This document shows positions 14,389 through 19,515 of a stretch of 19,515 bases of DNA, one piece after another. The stretch spans positions 1 to 19,515 of the forward strand of contig JBEKFZ010000077.1 of assembly GCA_050013075.1 (NCBI GenBank), given 5' to 3'. Below the pieces are notes generated by a model. That model had not been told where the DNA came from. It saw only the letters and a program-made list of their open reading frames with translations, and did no database searches. A program made the translations under genes and the position numbers. The stretch comes from JBEKIK01 sp050013075. Lineage in GTDB: Bacteria > Planctomycetota > Planctomycetia > Pirellulales > Thermoguttaceae. Position 1 is the first letter of the stretch. Every line of letters starts with the position of its first letter.

Positions 14389-14682
14389 ATGGTACGTCCA
14401 CTAAAATCGCCAAATTCGATAATGAGTGAAACGATTATCGTCAAGGTTACATCCCACCAAAAAGCGACTATAAAACGAGCCGCTGAAGATGCGGGCCTTG
14501 AGAGTTCAGCATGGATTCGGCAAGTTTTGATGGAATCCGCCAAACGGCAGCCAAAAAGTAGACAGCGGAGAGAGGGGGTTACGATCCCATCCGCGCAGAC
14601 GCAGACCCCTCCGGCAGATTATAAGACTGCTGCGCCTCCAAGACGCGGGCCGCTCTCCGAAGCAATTCAGAAAAGCGGCTAA
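14389..14682 (+). CDS. Ribbon-helix-helix DNA-binding protein, putative regulator/antitoxin
   Basis: This 97-residue protein has an N-terminal ribbon-helix-helix-like part at about 13-52: the strand ETIIVKVTSHQ, then helices ATIKRAAEDAGLE and SAWIRQVLMESAKR. This resembles small RHH repressors, antitoxins and MobC-like accessory proteins. The C-terminal half is polar and basic (QPKSRQRREG then proline-rich), likely disordered. The ATG at 14389 coincides with the predicted transcription start; ATG 14422 (MSETIIVKV) is a good alternative that begins right at the strand. The position next to a symmetric operator-like repeat suggests autoregulation. It precedes the unknown gene and the PIN gene by 79 bp. 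An alternative is that it regulates the transposase. Confidence 0.72.
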   Translation: MVRPLKSPNSIMSETIIVKVTSHQKATIKRAAEDAGLESSAWIRQVLMESAKRQPKSRQRREGVTIPSAQTQTPPADYKTAAPPRRGPLSEAIQKSG

Positions 14683-14761
14683 ACAGAGGATAGGCTATTG
14701 ATCGGTTCATAACACGATTAAACCCCACGGCGCAAAGAGATTTTGTTAAAGGGTTATAAAA

Positions 14762-15556
14762 ATGGCAGACACAAGACAGACATTTGAGGTTCGCCTAGTT
14801 GGCCCCGATTATACGCCAGAATGTATGCCACTTAGATGGTTCAATGACGCCTTGTCTGCGGTTCAAGACCTTGCAAGTGGCAGAGATCCTTTCGAGATGA
14901 GGCAGGTGCCGCCGGAAAAAGGAATCAGTGTTGCCAGAATCAGGACTGGTTCTGCTGTTTATAGTTGCGTTGCGCGCGCGCCGAAGGAAGCCCGAGCAAA
15001 CCTATCTCGGATTGGTGAATTGTTGGCGTCAACAACGGGAGAGGAAATTGACGATGACCGGTTGGTTGCTTCTTTACGCCCGATTCGTGTACTTAGTGAA
15101 GTGGCAAAAACTATTAAGGGTCAGATCGAAGTTGCTTTGAATAAAACGGCAGCCCCACTATTTAGCATTGCAAAAGATGCGTATCAGCGTATCTCTGGCC
15201 GACTTCTCCTTACGGGCGAAACTACAGTTGTGGGGCGTCTACAAAGGATTGGCGGCGCGACCAGAGAACGCTGCTTGCTACACATTCCAGGGCGTAATCG
15301 AGGTTTGTATTGTAATGTGGCTGGCGAAAAGTTGGCCCGACGGCTTGGTCAACATTTATACGAGGATATTGCCGCCAGCGGCACAGCAACGTGGATTCAT
15401 CGCAGTTGGAGAATCTATCGCTTTGTCGTCAAAGATTTTAGCCAACCACGACTCAGCAATGCGCGTGAGGCTCTGGAACAACTCCGCAATGCTGGCCTTA
15501 AAGCGTGGGATACTATCCCAGACCCTGCCGCATTTATTCAGGAGCTAAGATCGTGA
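14762..15556 (+). CDS. Unknown protein coupled to a PIN nuclease, possible non-classical antitoxin
   Basis: This is a 264-residue protein with no family I can name. The N-terminus (FEVRLVGPDYTPECMPLRWF) leads to a mixed segment up to about 145. Residues 146-225 look beta-rich (GRLLLTGETTVVGRLQRIGG, then CNVAGEKLARRLGQHLYEDI and GTATWIHRSWRIYRF), a layout I loosely recall from conserved proteins beside toxin genes. The tail (about 230-264) is helical. The stop overlaps the start of the PIN gene by 4 nt (GTGA), and AGGAG inside this gene serves the next one, so the two are translationally coupled. From that I infer a partner role to the PIN protein, such as inhibition or substrate delivery. The ATG follows an AT-rich leader without a clear Shine-Dalgarno sequence. 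Confidence 0.7.
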   Translation: MADTRQTFEVRLVGPDYTPECMPLRWFNDALSAVQDLASGRDPFEMRQVPPEKGISVARIRTGSAVYSCVARAPKEARANLSRIGELLASTTGEEIDDDRLVASLRPIRVLSEVAKTIKGQIEVALNKTAAPLFSIAKDAYQRISGRLLLTGETTVVGRLQRIGGATRERCLLHIPGRNRGLYCNVAGEKLARRLGQHLYEDIAASGTATWIHRSWRIYRFVVKDFSQPRLSNAREALEQLRNAGLKAWDTIPDPAAFIQELRS

Positions 15557-16128
15557 TTTTTGGCATCGACACGCAGGTCCTGATATATGCCGAGGCAGTT
15601 CCGTCCAAACCGGGATCTAAATGTCAGGACTTTGCAGACTTGAGGGAACGGGCTAAATTGCTCATTTATAAAGCGGCTGGCAATGGAGACACAATTATTC
15701 TTCCAACCGTTGTAATATCAGAGTTGCTTGTTCCCGTTCCGGCGGGGCAACGGGGTGCTGTAGTCCAACTTCTCGAAAAGACCTTTCAGTGTCCATCATT
15801 TGACATTCCAGCCGCCACAATTGCTGCGGATTTGTGGTCAAGATTTAAGAATCTCCCGCAGGGCCAAGTCTGTAACAATGGGCGAAATGTGATTAGAGCT
15901 GACGCTCTAATCGTGGCCTCGGCTCGGGCCGCAAATGCCACACATTTTTATAGTCATGATAGCCAATGCCGCGATTTGGCGGAGTTGGCTGGAATGAAAG
16001 CACTTGACCTGCCCGTCGCCACGGAACTTAGCGATCAGTATCTACTGGCTGACATTCGCACTGACACCGTTCCGGAAATTCGGGCGAAAAAACCTAATCA
16101 CAAGAAGCCGCGTAAGAAGTCCAAGTGA
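15553..16128 (+). CDS. PIN-domain (VapC-like) ribonuclease
   Basis: This 191-residue protein has the four acidic residues of a metal-dependent PIN nuclease: D6 in FGIDTQVLIY, E57 in VVISELLVP, D117 in VIRADALIVASA and D136 in FYSHDSQCRDL. VapC-type PIN toxins cut tRNA or rRNA. This one is longer than a usual VapC (about 130-140 residues) because of an insertion near 15-45 and a lysine-rich tail (KKPNHKKPRKKSK) that may bind RNA. I chose the GTG at 15553: AGGAG at 15540-15544 lies 8 nt upstream and the domain begins with the next residues. It overlaps the preceding gene by 4 nt. The stop is only 2 nt from the terminal inverted repeat at 16131. The partner is not a standard VapB. Confidence 0.88.
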   Translation: MIFGIDTQVLIYAEAVPSKPGSKCQDFADLRERAKLLIYKAAGNGDTIILPTVVISELLVPVPAGQRGAVVQLLEKTFQCPSFDIPAATIAADLWSRFKNLPQGQVCNNGRNVIRADALIVASARAANATHFYSHDSQCRDLAELAGMKALDLPVATELSDQYLLADIRTDTVPEIRAKKPNHKKPRKKSK

Positions 16129-16130
16129 CC

Positions 16131-16188
16131 AGCAACACACCGTTAGGACAGTGCCCAAAATCGGGCATTGGCTGAATAGCGTGTTGCT
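16131..16188. repeat. 58-bp palindrome made of two 26-bp end repeats (copy B)
   Basis: The left arm 16131-16156 is inverted and the right arm 16163-16188 direct, with AAAATC as the 6-bp centre. The left arm matches copy A in 23 of 26 positions and would be the right end of the 3.8-kb element. The right arm is more diverged (20 of 26 against copy A) and shares the CTCTAT extension with copy A. Confidence 0.85.
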
Positions 16189-16313
16189 CTCTATATGGGT
16201 TGATTTAATCGCAATATGGCAAAATGGATAGTTTTACTCTTGAATTCAAAAGATGATTTTTATAAGATATCTACTCTTCTACAGATTATAAATTTGCGTC
16301 GAGAAGGTAGGCG

Positions 16314-16778
16314 ATGGCAAATAATGATATCCCCCAAAAAGGTGTAATTCCTCCGCCTAAATGTAAGGCTATTCTGTTATGTGAGCGAACTATAATTGAT
16401 GCAGGGACAGGAAAAGTAAGCCTTATTGATCTTTTTAATGGTTTTTTAATTCCTGAAGTACCAGGGCATACATGCCCGTTTATGGTATTTCTGCTTCTTA
16501 CTGAAGGTGTTGCCGATCATAATTATCAGATTACGGTAGAAATCCATGATTTGAGTGATGACAAAATTGTTGCAAGAGCAACTGGAGAGGATGTAAAATG
16601 GGGTGATAGGCTTGCCCAAGTTAACTTATTTATCCCAGTTCCTCCGCTACCAATTAAACACCCTGGACTTTATGATTTTGTAGTGTTTGCTAACAATCAA
16701 GAAATTGATAGGCAAAAATTTGGCGTAAATAATCCACCAAATCAAGAAATCAAAGGAGAAGATGAAAACCATGAATAA
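16314..16778 (+). CDS. DUF6941-like protein of unknown function
   Basis: This 154-residue cytoplasmic-looking protein matches the layout I know as DUF6941: a Cys-containing start (PKCKAILLCERTIIDAGTGKV), SLIDLFNGFLIPEVPGHTCPF, a beta-rich middle with YQITVEIHDLSDDKIVARA, and a C-terminal strand block HPGLYDFVVFANNQEIDRQKFGV. No catalytic motif is visible. AAGGTAGG shortly before the ATG supports the start. Base composition is clearly AT-richer than in the chromosomal genes, pointing to transfer. It overlaps the next small ORF by 17 nt and lies between copies B and C of the 26-bp repeat. The family role is not established. Confidence 0.72.
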   Translation: MANNDIPQKGVIPPPKCKAILLCERTIIDAGTGKVSLIDLFNGFLIPEVPGHTCPFMVFLLLTEGVADHNYQITVEIHDLSDDKIVARATGEDVKWGDRLAQVNLFIPVPPLPIKHPGLYDFVVFANNQEIDRQKFGVNNPPNQEIKGEDENHE

Positions 16779-16956
16779 TGCAACATTACCCAAAATAAAA
16801 AATGTAAAAGTATTACGCAAGGAAGAACGGTCACGGACATCGGGTAGTGTGATAACTAGTAAGGATGCTATTCGGCTTGGTTTGCCAGATAATTGCATTG
16901 TAATGCCAATGAAGATTTTGAAACGTCCTGAACCTATTAAGAGGGGAAATAAGTGA
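16762..16956 (+). CDS. 64-residue hypothetical protein
   Basis: This small basic protein (MKTMNNATLPKIKNVKVLRK onward) with the block SGSVITSKDAIRLGLPDN has no family I recognise. Its ribosome site AGGAG (16754-16758) lies inside the preceding gene, 3 nt before ATG 16762 and 12 nt before ATG 16771, so either start is possible. Overlap with the DUF6941-like gene suggests the two are co-translated. The stop is 17 nt before copy C of the repeat. AT-rich like its neighbour. Confidence 0.55.
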   Translation: MKTMNNATLPKIKNVKVLRKEERSRTSGSVITSKDAIRLGLPDNCIVMPMKILKRPEPIKRGNK

Positions 16957-16979
16957 TCTTCCGATAGGCTCAGGATTTT

Positions 16980-17005
16980 GGGCACTGTTCTAGGAGTGTG
17001 TTGCT
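16980..17005 (+). repeat. 26-bp end repeat, copy C
   Basis: It begins GGGCACTGTTCTA and ends GTGTGTTGCT, in the same direction as copies A and B-right, preceded by GATTTT (the inverse of AAAATC). Its last 5 bases also take part in a small hairpin TTGCTGG/CCAGCAA (17001-17007 and 17016-17022). No partner end to its right is visible in the window. Confidence 0.75.
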
Positions 17006-17020
17006 GGAATACCCCCCAGC

Positions 17021-17043
17021 AATAACAAATATCTTTTGTTATT
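17021..17043 (-). terminator. Hairpin at the 3' end of the PQQ-type gene
   Basis: AATAACAAA (17021-17029) pairs with TTTGTTATT (17035-17043) around a 5-nt loop, overlapping the minus-strand stop codon (17039-17041). The stem is AT-rich and no clean T run follows on the minus strand, so termination is possible but weakly supported. Confidence 0.35.
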
Positions 17044-18262
17044 GAATCGTCCACAGCGTCAGATCGTTTTTGTCCTTTATGAATATTCTATTGCCCGAGA
17101 TTATCGAATGCGCGTAGATCGGCGTGTCTGAAACCTTGAATCGGGCCAATTCCTCGAATTGCTTGTCGCTGGGCTTGAAGACGATCAATCCGGTTTTTTC
17201 GGGCAGGGCAATAAGGACCGGACCGGCATCGACAATGGACCCGAATCGGCCGACATTGTCCTTGGCGGTCCAGGCTTCGCTTCCATCCGCGACTTTTAAG
17301 CAGAACATTTTACCTTTATCGGATATGCCGTATAGCAGTCCGTCTTTGAGCACCGGCGTATTGAAATCGGTGGCGTTTTTTACGCTCCACAGCTCTTTGG
17401 GGACAAAATCAACGCCTTGTTTTTCGATTTTCACGGCCTTGGCGCCCCGGCCCGCGGCCGTGTAGATCACTGTTTGGCCGTCGACGACGGGCGTTGCCGT
17501 GTTGTACGACCTTTCTTTGGTTTCAAAGGGTAATTGCCACAACAGCTTGCCGTCGGCCGCGGCAAGGCCCACGATTTTTTTCTCGGTCAGTGCTACGATC
17601 TGTTTCACGCCGTCAAAGGTCATAAGCACGGGCGAGGAATATCCCGGACTTTCACCAGTTAATTTCCACTTCGGTTCTCCGGTATTCAGGTCAAAGGCCA
17701 TGATCGCGCCGTTGTCTTTTCCGCCGAGTTGCGCGATGCACAGCCCGTCCACAATGATCGGCGATGAGGCCGTATAAAACTGGGGCACGATTTTGGGGAA
17801 CTCGTCCTTGCTCCACAATTCTTTGCTGGTGGCGGCATCGAGGCAGGATAGTATTCCGCCCACGCCAAGTGTGACCACCTTTCCATCGGCTACTGCCGGA
17901 GAACATCTAGGGCCTGGGTGTCCGGCTGGCCCGCCGGTCACTTTTATGGTTGGATGCTTGTTTCGCCAAACTTCTTGTCCGTCGGCGGCATTAAGACAGA
18001 GGGTAACTTCTTCATCGCCCTGCCGGGCAAAGACATAGATTTTGTCGCCCACCAGGGCCGGCGTTGCATCGCCCAGGCCCACAGTGGTTTTCCATTTCTG
18101 CGTAAGTTCCTTGGGCCATGTTTCCGGGGCGGTGAATCCTGTAACCTTCCCGTCTCGATTCAAGCCTCGCCATTGAGGCCAATCCTGCGCGGAAACACAG
18201 GCCGCACCGATCAGAACCACACAGCCCACAATAACGCCGATCGATAGAGGCGCGTTTTTCAT
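17039..18262 (-). CDS. Secreted PQQ-type beta-propeller protein
   Basis: This is a 407-residue exported protein. A Sec signal peptide occupies about residues 1-25 (IGVIVGCVVLIGAACVSA, cleavage before QDWPQWRG). The DWPQWRG motif directly after cleavage is a hallmark of planctomycete outer-compartment propellers. Repeats of about 40-50 residues follow, with the quinoprotein-type blade pattern (LNAADGQEVWRNK, LDAATSKELWSKD, FDLNTGEPKWKL, LKVADGSEAWTAK), giving a 7- to 8-bladed propeller. There is no dehydrogenase catalytic site that I can see, so it is more likely a binding or scaffold protein than an enzyme. The ATG is at the natural signal-peptide start. It is the first normal chromosomal gene after the island, and its 3' end is only 33 nt from repeat copy C. 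Confidence 0.88.
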   Translation of the reverse strand: MKNAPLSIGVIVGCVVLIGAACVSAQDWPQWRGLNRDGKVTGFTAPETWPKELTQKWKTTVGLGDATPALVGDKIYVFARQGDEEVTLCLNAADGQEVWRNKHPTIKVTGGPAGHPGPRCSPAVADGKVVTLGVGGILSCLDAATSKELWSKDEFPKIVPQFYTASSPIIVDGLCIAQLGGKDNGAIMAFDLNTGEPKWKLTGESPGYSSPVLMTFDGVKQIVALTEKKIVGLAAADGKLLWQLPFETKERSYNTATPVVDGQTVIYTAAGRGAKAVKIEKQGVDFVPKELWSVKNATDFNTPVLKDGLLYGISDKGKMFCLKVADGSEAWTAKDNVGRFGSIVDAGPVLIALPEKTGLIVFKPSDKQFEELARFKVSDTPIYAHSIISGNRIFIKDKNDLTLWTIQ

Positions 18263-18295
18263 GGCAGCTCCAATTCTATTTGTGTTGTTGAGTAT

Positions 18296-18685
18296 TTACT
18301 TTCGCTGTTTTTTTATTGAGTTAATAGCGATATCGATTTCATCTATCAACCGTGGGGCTTTAGGGTCTGTAGCCAAAGACTTCTTTAATCCAGTAAGAAT
18401 GCGAAGAGTGAGATCATGATACTCTTTGAAATTAGTTTACTCGTAAACAATAGCAATTTGGGAGTCGAGATATAGACCTTTAGTGGGATCTCTTGCTACA
18501 AGCCTATAAATAAGATTGTGATACAACTCCATTCGCTTTTGATGAAGGTCCTTTTTTTTGAGGGATAAATAAGAAAGGAAAGACCATGTAACAGCAATTA
18601 ATGCGATTAACAACGGAATAATTGCGCCGAGGGCGCCCCCATTGTCATTCATCCATTTCCATACATTGGATAAGAATTCGAACAT
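18296..18685 (-). pseudogene. Small membrane protein gene interrupted by one in-frame stop
   Basis: From ATG 18685 the frame codes 82 residues: one transmembrane helix at about 20-41 (GAIIPLLIALIAVTWSFLSYL), then a basic helix (KKKDLHQKRMELYHNL) and LDSQIAIVYE. It is then stopped by TAA at 18437-18439. The same frame continues without a stop for 46 more residues (TNFKEYHDLTLRILTGLKK, ending IKKQRK) to a TAA at 18296-18298. The family pattern I recall at this place is QIAIVYELRNF, so the TAA most simply arose from a Leu TTA by one base change. No Shine-Dalgarno sequence is obvious. Unless the stop is suppressed or is a sequencing error, the gene is broken. The function of the family is unknown. 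Confidence 0.72.
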
Positions 18686-18762
18686 GGCCAAAAATTATCT
18701 CACTTACCTTGAAGAATATTTTCTCTCGGCGTGAGTATTGAGACTACCCAACGGTAAGAAAA

Positions 18763-19104
18763 TTAACGACCGCGTAAGCGCCGTGAGCCGGAATGGCTCG
18801 TTAGGCTTTCTTGCCGTTTATTTAGCCATTTTTTAAACGAATCCTGGCTTTCACCGGATGGTCTGCCGGCCAATAAACCCTCAACGCTAACGTCTTCGTC
18901 GATATCCTCCCAGCGGATACCCTGTCCCCTGCCGATTAATCTCCAATTTTTACGTTCTTCGGGAGTTGCGTGCACCAAACGGGGAAACCACTCCAATGGA
19001 ACCAGAATTGTTCTTCCATCGCTTAGATCTACAGTCAAAGTATCATCTTTTACTGTAATATCTTCAGCCCTTGGAATCTCGATTTCAGCCGCTGAAATAC
19101 TCAT
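18763..19104 (-). CDS. DUF2442 family protein, putative antitoxin-like partner of DUF4160
   Basis: This 113-residue protein has the DUF2442 core: VKDDTLTVDLSDGRTILVPL (about 18-37), EWFPRLVHATPEERKNWRL and GIRWEDIDEDVSVEGLLAG, the signature W-x-D-I-D-E-D-V. A C-terminal extension (FKKWLNKRQESL) is basic. DUF2442 genes commonly sit beside DUF4160 genes, and the pair is suspected to be a toxin-antitoxin module, though this is not proven here. Its ATG at 19104 lies inside the DUF4160 gene, so the two overlap by 20 nt, a sign of coupled translation. The frame is intact. The 77 bp between it and the broken membrane-protein gene hold nothing recognisable. Confidence 0.82.
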   Translation of the reverse strand: MSISAAEIEIPRAEDITVKDDTLTVDLSDGRTILVPLEWFPRLVHATPEERKNWRLIGRGQGIRWEDIDEDVSVEGLLAGRPSGESQDSFKKWLNKRQESLTSHSGSRRLRGR

Positions 19105-19316
19105 TCCATGCCTCCAACAATTTTGTATGGTGCTCGTTAATTATTTTATGAATTTTGCTGATTTCCACTCGGTTGAATCCGCCACTGTTGTGAAGTCTAA
19201 TGGGATCAAGCCAAAACTTGGCGATATATTCATCTCGTTCAATATGGACATGCATGGGTTCAGCAGCATCTCCCGCATAAAAATCGATATGAGCCAATTC
19301 TTAATACAGTTGGCAT
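19085..19316 (-). pseudogene. DUF4160 family protein, frameshifted near its start
   Basis: The main frame (19297-19085) reads AHIDFYAGDAAEPMHVHIER then EYIAKFWLDPIRLHNSGGF and ends LLEAWNEYFSG, a clear DUF4160 protein, but it lacks the normal first dozen residues. Those (MPTVLRIGSYRF) are found in another frame from ATG 19316. The two frames join at a run of five T on the minus strand (plus 19279-19283): one T fewer or two more would restore a single gene. So the gene is frameshifted, unless slippage at the run or a sequencing error explains it. A downstream start, such as TTG at 19297, would give a 70-residue protein without the first strand. It is followed by DUF2442 with a 20-nt overlap. 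Confidence 0.75.
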
Positions 19317-19515
19317 TTATTATTATAACCTAACTTACTTTGGGCCAGGTTTTCTACTAGGATGAATATTAAGTGCTATACAGTATAGACTGCACTTTCC
19401 TAAAAAATGCCCAATTCTCCCAGTTTCCAATTTAGGATGATTTCGATGTCTACTGAAAAACGCTGGAAAGAGTAAAAAACACTATTGATAATGGGATTTC
19501 AGTGAATCGTTTGTC
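19317..19515. other. Intergenic stretch with no supported gene
   Basis: About 199 bp lie upstream of the DUF4160/DUF2442 pair. The only structure noticed is the small palindrome CTATAC-A-GTATAG near 19377-19390, which could be an operator for that minus-strand pair. No RNA gene, promoter of good quality or further frame is visible up to the window edge. Confidence 0.5.

Larger units (their letters stand above)
12344..16156. mobile_element. Putative 3.8-kb transposon with 26-bp terminal inverted repeats
   Basis: The left end (12344-12369) begins GGGCACTGTCCTA and ends GTGTGTTGCT. The right end (16131-16156) is its inverted copy; 23 of 26 positions match, and only the three central bases differ. 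Directly outside both ends lies AAAATC (12338-12343 and 16157-16162), as expected for a 6-bp target duplication. Inside are a DUF4258/DUF2283 pair, an IS1-family transposase on the minus strand, and an RHH/unknown/PIN module. Whether that transposase recognises these ends, or itself inserted into an older unit, cannot be decided. The interior has lower GC and different codon use from the flanks. Confidence 0.55.

Noticed and set aside
16131..17005. Classical integron attC sites
   Set aside because: GTTRRRY and RYYYAAC boxes are not found in consistent positions among the copies, and copies A and C have no full left arm. Kept only as a resemblance.

Overview
The window looks like a chromosomal segment of a planctomycete, probably of the Pirellulales type. 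The pointers are a secreted PQQ-type beta-propeller protein with the DWPQWRG motif just after its signal peptide, an ECF sigma factor paired with a large membrane-anchored anti-sigma-like protein, a Cys-rich lipoprotein whose C-terminus carries the YPYYTTRGPRDFLA-type ending I associate with planctomycetes, and many genes without a clear Shine-Dalgarno sequence. This placement rests on family recognition, not on a marker gene.

From 1 to about 11.9 kb the window is ordinary housekeeping sequence. It holds a nucleoside 2-deoxyribosyltransferase-like protein, the rRNA/tRNA methyltransferase RlmN, an ECF sigma factor followed by its probable anti-sigma protein, a 66-residue double-span membrane protein, a minus-strand pair (cutA then an APC amino-acid permease), ribD, the minus-strand lipoprotein, a metallophosphoesterase and a type I ABC exporter. 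The gaps hold dispersed palindromes and heptad repeats. One of these, AAACCGCAAGCGGTTT, forms a four-copy tandem array at 1800-1914 and also serves as the likely ribD terminator at 8007-8029.

From about 11.9 to 17.0 kb lies an accessory island of lower GC and different codon use. It opens with a 93-bp MITE-like element (29-bp perfect inverted arms). Next comes a gene-free stretch ending in a strong terminator, which may encode a non-coding RNA. Then comes what looks like a 3.8-kb mobile unit with 26-bp terminal inverted repeats flanked by the direct repeat AAAATC. The unit carries a DUF4258/DUF2283 pair, an IS1-family transposase on the minus strand, and an RHH protein / unknown protein / PIN-nuclease module controlled by a symmetric divergent promoter region. 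A second, AT-rich unit (a DUF6941-like gene plus a 64-residue ORF) lies between two further copies of the same 26-bp end sequence.

From 17.0 to 19.5 kb the minus strand carries the PQQ-type propeller gene, then a small membrane-protein gene broken by one in-frame stop codon, then a DUF4160/DUF2442 pair whose DUF4160 member has a frameshift in a T run. Toxin-antitoxin-like modules in several states of decay therefore surround the mobile unit.
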